Positions 22,414 through 32,635 of a stretch of 64,000 bases of DNA are shown in pieces. The DNA is taken from positions 930,001 through 994,000 of the forward strand of contig NZ_CP029189.1 of assembly GCF_008642275.1 (NCBI RefSeq), given 5' to 3'. Within the stretch, counting starts at the first letter, position 1; each line of letters opens with the position of its first letter. The stretch is from Streptomyces venezuelae. GTDB taxonomy: Bacteria > Actinomycetota > Actinomycetes > Streptomycetales > Streptomycetaceae. The notes under the pieces are model-generated. The model saw only the letters and a list, made by a program, of their open reading frames with translations, did no database searches and was not told the DNA's origin. The translations under genes were made by a program, and so were the position numbers.

Positions 22414-23439
22414 ATGCGCATAGGTGTGCTCACTTCCGGTGGCGACTGCCCCGGTCTCAACGCCGTCATCCGCTCCGTCGTGCACCGTGCCGTGGTCGAC
22501 CACGGCGACGAGGTGATCGGCTTCCTCGACGGCTGGAAGGGCCTCCTGGAGGCCGACTACCGCAAGCTCGACCTCGACGCCGTCGGCGGCATCCTCGCCC
22601 GCGGCGGCACCATCCTCGGCTCCTCCCGGGTCCAGCCCGAGCACCTGCGCGACGGCGTGGAGCGCGCCCGCGGCCACGTGGCGGACCTCGGCCTCGACGC
22701 GATCATCCCGATCGGCGGCGAGGGCACGCTGAAGGCCGCGAACCTGCTCTCCGAGGCCGGGCTGCCGATCGTCGGTGTCCCGAAGACCATCGACAACGAC
22801 ATCGCCTCCACCGACGTCACCTTCGGCTTCGACACCGCAGTCGGAGTGGCCACGGAGGCGCTCGACCGGCTGAAGACCACCGCCGAGTCCCACCAGCGCG
22901 TGATGGTCGTGGAGGTCATGGGCCGCCACACCGGCTGGATCGCACTGCACTCCGGCATGGCGGCGGGCGCGCACGCGATCGTCGTCCCGGAGCGCCCCTT
23001 CGACATCGACGAGCTGACGGCGATCGTCGGCGAGCGGTTCTCCGCGGGCAAGCGGTTCGCGATCGTCGTGGTGGCCGAGGGCGCGAAGCCCAGGCCCGGC
23101 TCGATGGACTTCGAGGAGCGCGGCAAGGACATCTACGGCCACGAGCGGTTCGCCGGCATCGGCAACCTGCTGGCCGTGGAGCTGGAGAACCGCCTGGGCA
23201 AGGAGGCCCGGCCGGTGATCCTGGGCCACGTCCAGCGCGGCGGCACGCCCACCGCGTACGACCGGGTGCTCGCCACCCGCTTCGGCTGGCACGCGGTGGA
23301 GGCGGCGCACCGGGGCGAGTTCGGCATGCTGACCGCGCTGCGCGGTACGGACATCGTGATGGTGCCGCTCTCCGAGGCGACCTCGACCCTCAAGACGGTC
23401 CCGGCCGACCGGTACGACGAGGCGCAGACGGTCCTGTAA
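22414..23439 (+). CDS. pfkA: 6-phosphofructokinase
   Basis: The 341-residue glycolytic kinase converts fructose 6-phosphate to the 1,6-bisphosphate. Motifs are complete: TSGGDCPGLNA (nucleotide), IGGEGTLKAA, the catalytic PKTIDNDI, MGRHTGWIAL and LGHVQRGGTPTAYDR. The pair Gly in GGEGT with Lys in PKTIDND is the mixed signature I recall for actinobacterial enzymes, which include ATP- and pyrophosphate-dependent forms, so the phosphodonor cannot be settled here. The ATG at 22414 has only AAAGG upstream. The gene lies between two terminators and is monocistronic. Confidence 0.93.
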   Translation: MRIGVLTSGGDCPGLNAVIRSVVHRAVVDHGDEVIGFLDGWKGLLEADYRKLDLDAVGGILARGGTILGSSRVQPEHLRDGVERARGHVADLGLDAIIPIGGEGTLKAANLLSEAGLPIVGVPKTIDNDIASTDVTFGFDTAVGVATEALDRLKTTAESHQRVMVVEVMGRHTGWIALHSGMAAGAHAIVVPERPFDIDELTAIVGERFSAGKRFAIVVVAEGAKPRPGSMDFEERGKDIYGHERFAGIGNLLAVELENRLGKEARPVILGHVQRGGTPTAYDRVLATRFGWHAVEAAHRGEFGMLTALRGTDIVMVPLSEATSTLKTVPADRYDEAQTVL

Positions 23440-23469
23440 CGTCCCTTTTGTACGTCCCTTTTGCCCTGG

Positions 23470-23503
23470 GCCGCCCCCGCGCGCACGAGCGCTCGGGGGC
23501 GGC
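23470..23503 (+). terminator. Terminator after phosphofructokinase
   Basis: GCCGCCCCCG (23470-23479) pairs with CGGGGGCGGC (23494-23503); the 14-nt loop includes a small GAGCGCTC hairpin. It is preceded by a direct repeat GTCCCTTTTG at 23442 and 23455. Confidence 0.75.
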
Positions 23504-23542
23504 ACTACTGTGGTGGGGCAGCACGGTCGAGGGAGTGAACAG

Positions 23543-24505
23543 ATGGATCACAGCGGGCACGGCATGGACATGCACATGGACATGGACCTGCCGCCGTTCA
23601 CTCTCGGGCGCGGGCTGGAGTTCTCGTTCGACGCCTTCTTCCTGATCGGCTCACTGGCGGCGCTCGCCCTGTACGGGTGGGGCGTGCTGCGCCTGCGCCG
23701 GCGCGGGGACGACTGGCCGCTGGGCCGCACCATCGCCTTCACCGTGGGCGTGCTGACCGTGGTCCTCGTGATGTGCACCAAGCTGAACGACTACGGCATG
23801 GTCATGTTCAGCGTGCACATGGTCCAGCACATGGTGATCAGCATGGTCACCCCGATCCTGGTGCTGCTGGGCGCCCCGGTGACGCTGGCGCTGCGCGCGC
23901 TGCCGCCGGCCGCCCGCGGTCGCAAGGGGCCGCGCGAGCTGCTGCTGATGCTGCTGCACAGCCGGTACATGAAGGTGATCACCCACCCGGCCTTCACGAT
24001 CCCGATGTTCATCGCGAGCCTCTACGCCCTGTACTTCACCCCGCTCTTCGACTTCCTGATGGAGAGCCGGACCGGGCACATCGCGATGATGGTCCACTTC
24101 CTCGCGGTCGGCCTGATCTTCTTCTGGCCGATCATGGGCATCGACCCGGGCCCGCACCGGCCGGGCTACGTGATGCGGATGCTGGAGCTCTTCGCGGGCA
24201 TGCCCTTCCACGCCTTCTTCGGCATCGCCCTGATGATGGCGAGCCAGCCGATGATCAAGACGTACGCGAACCCGCCGGCGTCGCTGGGCATCGACCCCCT
24301 GCTCGACCAGCAGTGGGGCGGCGGCATCGCCTGGGCCTTCAGCGAGATCCCCTCGGTGCTGGTCCTGATCGCCCTCGTCTACCAGTGGTACCACTCCGAG
24401 CAGCGGGCCGCGCGGCGGTCCGACCGGGCCGAGGACCGCAGCGGTGACAAGGAGCTGGCGGCCTACAACGCGTATCTCGCCTCGCTCCAAGCGCGTGGCC
24501 AGTAG
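23543..24505 (+). CDS. Cytochrome c oxidase assembly protein (CtaG/caa3 type)
   Basis: The 320-residue polytopic protein has about seven membrane helices and conserved motifs (FSVHMVQHMVISMVTPILVLLGAP, PGYVMRMLELFAGMPFHAFFG). It belongs to the caa3_CtaG family, which is linked to copper delivery to cytochrome oxidase. The cytoplasmic or extracytoplasmic N terminus is unusually rich in His and Met (MDHSGHGMDMHMDMD), a likely copper-binding tail. The C-terminal tail is charged. The ATG at 23543 follows GAGGGAGTGAAC. A 52-residue membrane protein gene follows after 32 nt and may be co-transcribed. Confidence 0.88.
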   Translation: MDHSGHGMDMHMDMDLPPFTLGRGLEFSFDAFFLIGSLAALALYGWGVLRLRRRGDDWPLGRTIAFTVGVLTVVLVMCTKLNDYGMVMFSVHMVQHMVISMVTPILVLLGAPVTLALRALPPAARGRKGPRELLLMLLHSRYMKVITHPAFTIPMFIASLYALYFTPLFDFLMESRTGHIAMMVHFLAVGLIFFWPIMGIDPGPHRPGYVMRMLELFAGMPFHAFFGIALMMASQPMIKTYANPPASLGIDPLLDQQWGGGIAWAFSEIPSVLVLIALVYQWYHSEQRAARRSDRAEDRSGDKELAAYNAYLASLQARGQ

Positions 24506-24537
24506 CGCGACACCCGCTTCGCGCGCCACCATGGGGC

Positions 24538-24696
24538 ATGACCGGATCCGTTAAGGCGATGGCTGTGATGACCTTCGCCGCCCTGGTGGCCGTCGCCACG
24601 TATTCCGTGGCCCTCGGCAGCAACGGCTGGCTGTGGTTCGGCTGGGTGGTGCTGGGGCTGCTGACCGCCGGGATGGCCGCGACGCGCAATGTCTGA
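24538..24696 (+). CDS. Small two-helix membrane protein (52 residues)
   Basis: The open frame from ATG 24538 to TGA 24694 encodes two hydrophobic helices (AMAVMTFAALVAVATYSVAL and WLWFGWVVLGLLTAGMAA) joined by GSNG, with basic ends. The amphipathic spacing, Trp at the membrane edge and codon bias support a real gene. It lies 32 nt after the CtaG-like gene and 84 nt before the acyltransferase. I do not recognise a named family; a role near the oxidase assembly protein is only a guess. Confidence 0.65.
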   Translation: MTGSVKAMAVMTFAALVAVATYSVALGSNGWLWFGWVVLGLLTAGMAATRNV

Positions 24697-24780
24697 GTAA
24701 GGTCCTCCCCCGCCCCTGCAACCCGCGGCTCACCGTTCGTAAAATGGCGGTGACAACGGGATATCGACGGGAGCGGCCTG

Positions 24781-25491
24781 GTGTTCTACCACTTGCTCAA
24801 GCACGTGTTGCTCGGCCCTCTGCTGCGGCTGCTGTTCAGACCTCGGATCGAGGGTCTGGAGAACATCCCCGAGGAAGGGGCCGCCATCGTCGCGGGCAAT
24901 CACCTGTCCTTCTCCGACCATTTCCTGATGCCCGCCATCCTGAAGCGGCGGATCACGTTCCTGGCGAAGGCCGAGTACTTCACGGGCCCCGGGGTCAAGG
25001 GCCGGCTCACCGCGTTCTTCTTCCGCAGCGCCGGGCAGATCCCCGTGGACCGCTCCGGCAAGAACGCCGGACAGGCGGCCCTGCGCGAAGGTCTGGGCGT
25101 GCTGGCCAAGGACGAGCTGCTCGGGATCTACCCGGAGGGGACGCGCTCGCACGACGGCCGGCTCTACAAGGGCAAGGTGGGGGTCGCGGCGATGGCACTG
25201 GGCGCCGGGGTGCCGGTGATCCCCTGCGCGATGGTCGGCACCTTCGAGATCCAGCCGCCCGGGAAGAAGCTCCCGAAGATCCGGCGGGTGACGATCCGCT
25301 TCGGTGAGCCGATGGAGTTCTCCCGGTACGCCGGGATGGAGGGCGAGCGCGCCGTCCTGCGGGCGGTCACCGACGAGATCATGTACGCGATCCTCGGGCT
25401 CTCCGGCCAGGAGTACGTCGACCGGTACGCGGCCGAGGTCAAGGCCGAGGAGGAGGAAGAACGGAAGAAGGCCCGGCGCACCGCGCGCTGA
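24781..25491 (+). CDS. 1-acyl-sn-glycerol-3-phosphate acyltransferase-like (PlsC family)
   Basis: The 236-residue protein has the four PlsC blocks: NHLSFSD (the HX4D catalytic pair, about 40-46), the FRSAGQIPVDR block (about 81-91), YPEGTRS (about 121-127) and VPVIPCAMVGT. It transfers an acyl chain to lysophosphatidate or a related acceptor at the membrane. The C-terminal tail is strongly charged (AEEEEERKKARR). The GTG at 24781 follows GGGAG. It is convergent with the tripeptidyl aminopeptidase gene, 36 nt apart. Confidence 0.9.
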   Translation: MFYHLLKHVLLGPLLRLLFRPRIEGLENIPEEGAAIVAGNHLSFSDHFLMPAILKRRITFLAKAEYFTGPGVKGRLTAFFFRSAGQIPVDRSGKNAGQAALREGLGVLAKDELLGIYPEGTRSHDGRLYKGKVGVAAMALGAGVPVIPCAMVGTFEIQPPGKKLPKIRRVTIRFGEPMEFSRYAGMEGERAVLRAVTDEIMYAILGLSGQEYVDRYAAEVKAEEEEERKKARRTAR

Positions 25492-25527
25492 GCCTCCTCC
25501 CGCTCGTCCGTCCGCTACCGCCGGTCC

Positions 25528-27201
25528 TTACCGGACGGCGGGGAGCTCCTCCGGCGCCGGGAGGACCGGGGACTCGGCCGGGGCGTCGGACGACAGGGAC
25601 TTCGCCGCGGCCGGGGCCGGGGCCACGGGGGTGGCGTGCGGGTCGCACGTCACGTCCTTGGCGTCGACCTTGCCGGTGAGCAGGTAGCTGTCCACCCGCG
25701 TGTTGATGCAGGGGTTCAGCAGGCTGGTCACACCGTGCGAGCCCGCGCCCTTCTCGGTGATCAGCCGCGAGCCGGCGAGGCGGCGGTGCAGCTCGACCGC
25801 GCCCTTGTACGGGGTGGCCGCGTCCCGCTCGGACTGGACGATCAGTACGGGCGGCAGCCCGTGCTTGGCGCCGACCGCGATCGGGGTGCTCTGCTTGGCC
25901 TTCCAGGTCGCGCAGGGGAGGTTCATCCACGCGTTGGACCAGGTCAGGAACGGGTACTTCTGGTGCAGCTTGGTGTTGTCCCGGTCCCACTTGGACCAGC
26001 TGGTGGGCCACTTGGCGTCGGCGCACTCGACGGCGGTGTACACGGCGTTGCTGTTCTCGGAGGCCGCGTTGCCCTTGACGTCCGTCATGTCCGGGGCGAT
26101 GGCGTCGACGAGCGCCTGCTCGTCACCGGCCTCGTACGCCGCCCAGGTCTGGGCGACGGGCACCCAGGAGGAGTCGTAGTACGGGGCGCCCTGGAAGAAG
26201 CCGATGAGCTCGGCCGGGCCGACGATCCCGCCGAGCGGGGCGGCCTTGGCCTTGGCGCGCAGCTTCTGGTAGCGGGCCTCGACCTTGGCGCGGGTGTCGC
26301 CGAGGTGGAAGACGGCGTCGTTCTTGGCGACCCAGTCCTGCCAGTCGTTCCAGCGCATCTGGAAGGCGACGTCCTGGCCGAGGTTGGCCTCGTACCAGAT
26401 GTTGTCCTGCGACGGGTCCACCACGCTGTCGACGATCATGCGGCGCACGTGGGTCGGGAAGAGGGTCGCGTAGACCCCGCCCAGGTAGGTGCCGTAGGAG
26501 ACGCCGAGGTAGTTCAGCTTCTTCTCGCCGAGGCCGGCCCGGATCACGTCGAGGTCGCGCGCGGTGTTCGGCGTGGTCATGTGCGGCAGCATCTCGCCGC
26601 TGCGCTCCTTGCAGCCGTCCGCGTACTCGGCGGCGAGCTTGCGCTGGGCGCGCTTGTCGGCCTCGGAGTCCGGGACCGGGTCCGCCTTGGGGGCCTTGAC
26701 GAACTCCTGCGGGTCGATGCAGGAGATCGGCGCCGAGTGGCCGACGCCGCGGGGGTCGAAGCCGACGAAGTCGTAGGCCTTGGAGGTGTTGACCCACAGC
26801 GGGCTCTTGGTGGTGACGCGGCGCGGGAAGCGCATGCCGGAACCGCCGGGGCCGCCGGGGTTGTAGACGAGCGCGCCCTGGCGCTCCTCCTTGGTACCGG
26901 TGCTGCCGATCCGGTCGACGGCGATGTCGATGGTCTTGCCGAACGGCTTGGCGTAGTCGAGCGGGACCTTCACCCAGCCGCACTGGATGGGCTTCTCGAA
27001 GCCCCAGTCGGCCGGGCAGTCCTTCCAGTCGATCCCGGCGCGGGCGGCGCGGGCGGCGGCGATCTGGACGCCCAGCGCCTCCGGCAGCCTGCCGTCACTG
27101 CCGGCGGAGGCCGCAGCGGCCGGCGGAGCCAGCAGCAGGCTCGCCGCGAGTGTGCCGGTGATCAGTGTGGCGGCGCTCCCCAGCGCCGCGTTGCGTATCA
27201 C
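25528..27201 (-). CDS. tap: Secreted tripeptidyl aminopeptidase (alpha/beta hydrolase)
   Basis: The 557-residue exported serine peptidase is of the Tap/SlpD type, which removes tripeptides from protein N termini. Its signal peptide (TLITGTLAASLLLAPPAAAASA) ends near residue 32. The fold is clear: YNPGGPGGSG (oxyanion hole), nucleophile in GVSYGTYLG (about 234-242), Asp in SERDAATPYKG (about 455) and His in GAGSHGV (about 487). The C-terminal TAP-like domain carries extra Cys pairs. The extreme C terminus is Ala/Pro-rich. The GTG at 27201 follows GGGGGAAC. This position and the neighbours match the tripeptidyl aminopeptidase I recall next to urease in Streptomyces. Confidence 0.92.
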   Translation of the reverse strand: MIRNAALGSAATLITGTLAASLLLAPPAAAASAGSDGRLPEALGVQIAAARAARAGIDWKDCPADWGFEKPIQCGWVKVPLDYAKPFGKTIDIAVDRIGSTGTKEERQGALVYNPGGPGGSGMRFPRRVTTKSPLWVNTSKAYDFVGFDPRGVGHSAPISCIDPQEFVKAPKADPVPDSEADKRAQRKLAAEYADGCKERSGEMLPHMTTPNTARDLDVIRAGLGEKKLNYLGVSYGTYLGGVYATLFPTHVRRMIVDSVVDPSQDNIWYEANLGQDVAFQMRWNDWQDWVAKNDAVFHLGDTRAKVEARYQKLRAKAKAAPLGGIVGPAELIGFFQGAPYYDSSWVPVAQTWAAYEAGDEQALVDAIAPDMTDVKGNAASENSNAVYTAVECADAKWPTSWSKWDRDNTKLHQKYPFLTWSNAWMNLPCATWKAKQSTPIAVGAKHGLPPVLIVQSERDAATPYKGAVELHRRLAGSRLITEKGAGSHGVTSLLNPCINTRVDSYLLTGKVDAKDVTCDPHATPVAPAPAAAKSLSSDAPAESPVLPAPEELPAVR

Positions 27202-27383
27202 GTGGTTGTTCCCCCTGCATCAGGTGCCGCCGTGGGCGGCCGGGTTGGTCGGGTTCGGTCGTCGGCGTGCAGGGGGATCCTGTCGTCTGACCGGGACCCG
27301 GCGACAGGGCCGGATCGACTTCTTTGCCAACCCGATAACCGGCGAGGCGTGTACCGCTCAGCGGTGCCTGTTGCGTCCCGCTT

Positions 27384-28165
27384 TCACCACCCGTAGGTCC
27401 GGCAGGCGGCGTCGAGCAACTCGCGCACCAGCAGGGCGTTCTCGGCCAGGGCCGTGACCAGGACGGCCGGGCCGGCCAGCGGCGTCACCGCGGCGGACTC
27501 CCCCAGGACCGCCGCGGCGGGCGGATCCGCGCTGAAGGCCGGGTCGACGACGAGGAGTTGGCCGAGCGCCCGGTACCCCGCCAGGCCCGCGGGCCCGTCC
27601 CAGCCTCCGGGGGCGCCGGGACCACAGGCGAGCTCCTGGTCCAGCAGCGGGCGGCCCCCGCTCTCGACGGTGAGGCGGCTGCGCAGCAGGCCCGGAACCT
27701 CCCCGGTGCGGCCCAGCACCTGCTCCTCGCGCAGCACCAGCCGTGCCGTGGGGGCGAGCCGGATCCGGGTGCGCACCCGCAGGTCGCTGCCGCGCACCGA
27801 GACCAGTGGCTCGGGCAGCCACCGCAGGGAGGCCCCGTCCTCCAGGGTGAGGTGTACGTCGTAGCGCGCGGGCTCGCCGGACCGGCCGGGCAGGGCCAGG
27901 GTGGCCGCCGCCGAGCCGAGGGCGAGGTGCGCGCCGGGCCCGGCGGTGGCCTCGACGGTGAGGTGGTCCCCGCCGAGCGGGGCGCTCATCGCGCCGACCA
28001 GCATGACCCCGGCCTCGCCCGCCGTCGAACGGGTGCGGCGCAGCGCGAGCGGCCCTTCCCCGGCGAGCAGCGGCAGGGCGGTGCCGCCCCGCCCGTCGGC
28101 CACGGCGTGGACACGGGCGGTGGCCCGCACCCCCGCCGGGGCGGGGGTGACGGGGGGTGCGCTGG

Positions 28166-28169
<4 letters not shown>
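27384..28169 (-). CDS. ureD: Urease accessory protein UreD
   Basis: The 261-residue UreD (UreH) scaffold protein forms the UreD-UreF-UreG complex that loads nickel into urease. The UreD pattern is visible: [37 protein letters not shown] and [16 protein letters not shown]. The GTG at 28169 overlaps the ureG stop by 4 nt (GTGA), so translation is coupled. It is the last gene of the urease operon; no terminator hairpin stands out before the tap promoter region (27202-27383). Confidence 0.93.
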
Positions 28170-28861
<692 letters not shown>

Positions 28862-28878
28862 GGAGGTGTCCTTCGGGG

Positions 28879-29553
28879 TCAGGAGGCGAAGAGGCGTACC
28901 GGCCAGCCGGCATGGACCTCCGCCGAGATGTCCAGCAGCGGCGAGGAGGCCGCGGGCAGTGCGTCCGGGCCCTGCGAGCGGGACCGCAGCGCGGCCCGCT
29001 CCGCCCGGGCCGCGACCGCGTCGAGTTCGGGGGCGAGGCGGGCCAGTACCCCGCTCGCCTCGAAGGGGTCCAGGCCCAGCAGCCGTACGGTCGCGGTGGC
29101 GGGCCCGCCGACGCTCTCGTACGCCGCCACGTGCGCGGCGTCCCCGGGCCCGAGTCCGGCGGCCCGGGCGGTGACGCCCAGCACCACGGGCTGGTGGGCC
29201 CCGCGCGGGAACGCCGCGGCCAGGGCCTCCAGTTCCGGGGCGGGCCAGGTGGCCCGGGCGGCGCGCATCAGCTGCCGCCCGAGCCGCCGGGCCGCGGTGC
29301 GCAGGGCCGGCGAGGGGGTCCGGGCGTCGGCGGCGGCGTCGAGGACGGCCGGGTCGAGCCCGAGGGCGGCGGCAGCGGCGAGCGCGGCGGCGGTGAGGCC
29401 GGTGGTGTGCAGCCGGCCCCGGCAGAAGTCCTCCAGGGTGGCGGCGTCGTGGATCCGGCCCGCCTTGCAGGCGGCCTCGGCCCCGCCGGAGTGGGCGTGT
29501 CCCCCGGCGGGGAAGCGGCCGTCGGCGAGGACGAGCAGCGCGGCGCGGCTCAT
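28879..29553 (-). CDS. ureF: Urease accessory protein UreF
   Basis: The 224-residue all-helical UreF acts as the activator of UreG in the metallocentre complex. Typical features are [16 protein letters not shown] at the start, the helical middle ([12 protein letters not shown]) and [22 protein letters not shown] used the ATG at 29553 because AAGAGG sits about 9 nt upstream; a TTG at 29559 would be closer to it. Sixteen nt separate it from ureC. Confidence 0.92.
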   Translation of the reverse strand: MSRAALLVLADGRFPAGGHAHSGGAEAACKAGRIHDAATLEDFCRGRLHTTGLTAAALAAAAALGLDPAVLDAAADARTPSPALRTAARRLGRQLMRAARATWPAPELEALAAAFPRGAHQPVVLGVTARAAGLGPGDAAHVAAYESVGGPATATVRLLGLDPFEASGVLARLAPELDAVAARAERAALRSRSQGPDALPAASSPLLDISAEVHAGWPVRLFAS

Positions 29554-29569
29554 CGGCAAGGACCTCTTC

Positions 29570-31291
29570 TCAGAACAGGAAGTAGCGCTGGGCCATGGGC
29601 AGTTCCGCCGCGGGTGCCGGTTCGACCGCCTCCCCGTCGATGGAGACGGTGAAGGTGTCGGCGTCGACCTCGACCCTCGGCATGGCGTCGTTGTTACGCA
29701 TGTCCGCCTTGGTCACCTTGCGGGTGCTCTCGATGGCGACGAACCGCTTGCCCAGCGCGAGGCGTTCGGGCAGTGCGTCGTCGAGCGCGGCCTGGGCGGT
29801 GAAGTTCAGGGAGTTGAGGCCGGGTGCGCGGCCGTGGCTGCCGAACATGGGCCGGGGCAGGACGGGCTGCGGCGTGGGGATGGAGGCGTTGGCGTCGCCC
29901 ATCTGCGCGTAGGCGATCTGGCCGCCCTTGATGACGAGTTCGGGCTTGACCCCGAAGAAGGCCGGGTTCCACAGCACCAGGTCCGCGAGTTTCCCGGTCT
30001 CGACCGAGCCGATCTCGCGGGCGAGCCCCTGGGCCACCGCGGGGTTGATCGTGTACTTGGCGACGTAGCGGCGGGCCCGGTGGTTGTCGGCAGGTCCGTC
30101 GCCGGGGAGGAAGCCGCGCCGCTTCTTCATCACGTGGGCGGTCTGCCACGTGCGCAGCACGACCTCGCCGACCCGGCCCATGGCCTGGGAGTCGGAGGAG
30201 ATGATGGAGATGGCTCCGAGGTCGTGGAGGACGTCCTCGGCGGCGATGGTCGACGGCCGGATCCTCGACTCGGCGAAGGCGAGGTCCTCGGGGACGGCCG
30301 GGTTGAGGTGGTGGCAGACCATCAGCATGTCGAGGTGTTCCTCGACGGTGTTGACGGTGTGCGGCCGGGTGGGGTTGGTGGAGCTGGGCAGTATGTTCGG
30401 CTCGGAAACCACCGTGATGATGTCGGGTGCGTGCCCGCCGCCGGCGCCCTCGGTGTGGTACGAGTGGATGGTCCGTCCGGCGATGGCGGCGAGGGTGTCG
30501 GCGACGAATCCGGCCTCGTTGAGCGTGTCGGTGTGGATGGCGACCTGGGCGCCGGTCTCCTCGCACACCGAGAGGCAGGCGTCGATGACGGCGGGGGTGG
30601 CCCCCCAGTCCTCGTGGATCTTGAAGCCGAGGGCGCCGCCGCGCAGCTGGGAGTGCATCCCCTCGCGGGACATGGTGTTGCCCTTGCCGAGCAGGCCGAT
30701 GTTGACCGGGTAGGCCTCCAGCGCCGCGAACATCCGGGCCAGGTGCCAGGGGCCGGGGGTGACGGTGGTGGCCTTGCTGCCTTCGGCCGGTCCGGTCCCG
30801 CCGCCGACGAGGGTGGTGATCCCGGAGGCGAGCGCCTCCTCGATGACCGTCGGGGAGATGAAGTGCACGTGGGCGTCGATGGCACCGGCGGTGACGATCT
30901 TCCCGTTGCCGGCGATGATCTCGGTCTCGGGACCGATGACCAGGGCGGGGTCGACACCGTCCATGGTGTCGGGGTTGCCGGCCTTGCCGATGCCGCAGAT
31001 CCGGCCGTCGCGGATGCCGAGGTCGGCCTTGACGATGCCCCAGTGGTCGAGGACGACGACCCCGGTGATCACCGTGTCGGGGGCGCCCTCGGCCCGGGTG
31101 GTGCGGGCCTGGCCCATGGATTCGCGGATCACCTTGCCGCCGCCGAAGACGGCCTCGTCGCCGGCCCGGCCGGGGCCGCCGCTGAGGTCCTGCTCGATCT
31201 CCACGAAGAGGTCGGTGTCGGCGAGCCGGATCCGGTCACCGGCGGTCGGCCCGAAGAGGTCGGCGTACACCTGGCGGGAGAGCTCAGCCAT
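29570..31291 (-). CDS. ureC: Urease alpha subunit
   Basis: The 573-residue catalytic subunit hydrolyses urea to ammonia and carbamate at a di-nickel site. Nickel ligands lie in AIDAHVHFI, and the lysine that becomes carbamylated is in FKIHEDWG (about residue 223). The flap Cys-His pair is in MVCHHLN (about 323-329), with [11 protein letters not shown] further on. Length matches the family. Its ATG overlaps the ureB stop by 8 nt. Confidence 0.97.
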   Translation of the reverse strand: MAELSRQVYADLFGPTAGDRIRLADTDLFVEIEQDLSGGPGRAGDEAVFGGGKVIRESMGQARTTRAEGAPDTVITGVVVLDHWGIVKADLGIRDGRICGIGKAGNPDTMDGVDPALVIGPETEIIAGNGKIVTAGAIDAHVHFISPTVIEEALASGITTLVGGGTGPAEGSKATTVTPGPWHLARMFAALEAYPVNIGLLGKGNTMSREGMHSQLRGGALGFKIHEDWGATPAVIDACLSVCEETGAQVAIHTDTLNEAGFVADTLAAIAGRTIHSYHTEGAGGGHAPDIITVVSEPNILPSSTNPTRPHTVNTVEEHLDMLMVCHHLNPAVPEDLAFAESRIRPSTIAAEDVLHDLGAISIISSDSQAMGRVGEVVLRTWQTAHVMKKRRGFLPGDGPADNHRARRYVAKYTINPAVAQGLAREIGSVETGKLADLVLWNPAFFGVKPELVIKGGQIAYAQMGDANASIPTPQPVLPRPMFGSHGRAPGLNSLNFTAQAALDDALPERLALGKRFVAIESTRKVTKADMRNNDAMPRVEVDADTFTVSIDGEAVEPAPAAELPMAQRYFLF

Positions 31292-31595
31292 CGAGCGGTC
31301 CTCCGGTCTCGCCGCGCAGCCCGGGTACGGTGCGCGAGCCCGCCAGCGGTACGAGTTCCACCGCGACCGGGATGCCCGGCTCGAAGCGGACGGCCGTGCC
31401 GGCGGCGACGTTGAGCCGGAGCCCGCGGGCGGCCGAGCGGTCGAAATCGAGGCCGGGATTGGCCTCGGCGAAGTGGTAGTGGGAGCCGACCTGGACCGGC
31501 CGGTCGGCGGCGTTGAGCACGGTGAGACGGGTGACGGGACGGCCCTCGTTGAGGGGTACCGGGCCGTCCCCGAAGGCGATTTCGCCGGGGATCAT
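31284..31595 (-). CDS. ureB: Urease beta subunit
   Basis: The 103-residue structural subunit has the conserved core [22 protein letters not shown] and [16 protein letters not shown] start it at ATG 31595 (MIPGEI), with GGAG 8 nt upstream; the in-frame GTG at 31604 would add three residues. The gene overlaps ureC and is 15 nt from ureA. As in other actinomycetes, the gamma and beta subunits are separate genes. Confidence 0.94.
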   Translation of the reverse strand: MIPGEIAFGDGPVPLNEGRPVTRLTVLNAADRPVQVGSHYHFAEANPGLDFDRSAARGLRLNVAAGTAVRFEPGIPVAVELVPLAGSRTVPGLRGETGGPLDG

Positions 31596-31610
31596 GCGGG
31601 GCACTCCGTT

Positions 31611-31913
31611 TCAGACGATCGGGTCGTGGACCGTGACGAGTTTGGTGCCGTCCGGGAAGGTCGCCTCGACCTGGACGTCGTGGATCATCTCGGGGATGCC
31701 CTCCATGACCTCTTCGCGGGTCAGGACGGTGCGGCCGGAGGCCATCAGCTCGGCCACGGTCCGGCCGTCGCGGGCGCCTTCCAGGAGGTGCGACGTGATC
31801 AGCGCGATCGCCTCCGGATGGTTGAGGCGGACCCCGCGCGCCCTTCGCTTCTCGGCCACGTCGGCGGCCACGTGGATGAGCAGTCTCTCCTGCTCGTGCG
31901 GTGTCAGTTGCAC
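31611..31913 (-). CDS. ureA: Urease gamma subunit
   Basis: The 100-residue structural subunit has the conserved sequence [38 protein letters not shown] and [21 protein letters not shown] start at GTG 31913 because UreA usually begins at that point; GTG 31922 and TTG 31925 are in frame, and the nearest GGAAG fits GTG 31922 better, so the start is uncertain by 3-4 residues. It is the first gene of the operon ureA-ureB-ureC-ureF-ureG-ureD; no ureE is present. Confidence 0.94.
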   Translation of the reverse strand: MQLTPHEQERLLIHVAADVAEKRRARGVRLNHPEAIALITSHLLEGARDGRTVAELMASGRTVLTREEVMEGIPEMIHDVQVEATFPDGTKLVTVHDPIV

Positions 31914-32228
31914 TCGTATCACCAAGCTTCCGGGACAAGATCGACAAGGGGCGGGGCGACCCTACCGGCCTTCAACACTCTGTTGACCTGCGCGTATCCG
32001 AACCAAGCGTCTCTTGCCCAACGCGGGGAAAGGCTTTCCGCCCCGACCACCACCGCTTTACCGGATCATGGGTGATCATTGGCGGTCGGACGTGGCCGCC
32101 ACGCTAAACGCTGCGCTTTTCGTCTGAGTTAACCCACGTTTCGGGCAGGTACCCGGTTCGATGCCGGTGCCCCACGCGCCCGACTTCCGTATACGGCTCC
32201 GCAACCGGATCCGACATCGAGGAGAGAG
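31914..32228. other. Divergent intergenic region between ureA and the VOC gene
   Basis: This 315-nt stretch holds a candidate urease promoter (listed separately), a short direct repeat GATCAT...GATCAT near 32066-32081, and a GAGGAGAGAG ribosome site before the VOC gene. I looked for a nickel-regulator box or GlnR-type GTNAC/GAAAC array and could not recognise one. Confidence 0.5.
31959..31987 (-). promoter_or_regulatory. Candidate promoter of the urease operon
   Basis: On the minus strand, GTCAAC (31987-31982) and TAGGGT (31964-31959) are separated by 17 nt and resemble -35/-10 elements of the main sigma factor. Transcription would start near 31952, giving a leader of about 40 nt before ureA. 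Confidence 0.45.
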
Positions 32229-32621
32229 ATGTTCGTCAACCCCGTCCGGCACATCACCTTCGACGCCCTGGACCCCTACCGGGTCGCCGAGTTCTGGTCC
32301 GCCGTGACCGGCTTCACCATGCATCCCGACGACGTCGAGGGGGACGACGAGGTCCTGCTGGAGCCCGGCCGGCCCGGCGTACCGGGCCTGCTGTTCATCC
32401 GGGTCCCGGACGCCAAGTCCGTGAAGAACCGGGTCCACTTGGACATCCAGCCGCCCACCGGCACCCGGGACGAGACGGTCGAGCGCCTGATCGGGCTCGG
32501 CGCGAAGCTCGTGGACGACCGCCGCGACGCGGACGGCGTCATGGGCTGGGTCGTCCTCGCCGACCCCGAGGGCAACGAGCTGTGCATCGAGCGGAGCTCG
32601 GGCGAACGCGGCCTCGCCTGA
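32229..32621 (+). CDS. VOC (glyoxalase/bleomycin resistance-like) family protein
   Basis: The 130-residue protein has two beta-alpha-beta-beta-beta modules: RHITFDALDPYRVAEFWSAV and VHLDIQPPTGTRDETVERLI, ending VLADPEGNELCIE. The metal-ligand positions (H8-type start, H in VHLD, final E in LCIE) fit the vicinal oxygen chelate fold. Many such proteins have unknown substrates, so only the fold is claimed. The ATG follows GAGGAGAGAG. It is convergent with the HATPase gene, 14 nt apart. Confidence 0.88.
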   Translation: MFVNPVRHITFDALDPYRVAEFWSAVTGFTMHPDDVEGDDEVLLEPGRPGVPGLLFIRVPDAKSVKNRVHLDIQPPTGTRDETVERLIGLGAKLVDDRRDADGVMGWVVLADPEGNELCIERSSGERGLA

Positions 32622-32635
32622 GCCGGATGAGGCAG

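Noticed and set aside
31914..32228. GlnR or nickel-regulator box upstream of urease
   Set aside because: Expected regulation, but I could not find the GTNAC/GAAAC spacing or a symmetric nickel box.
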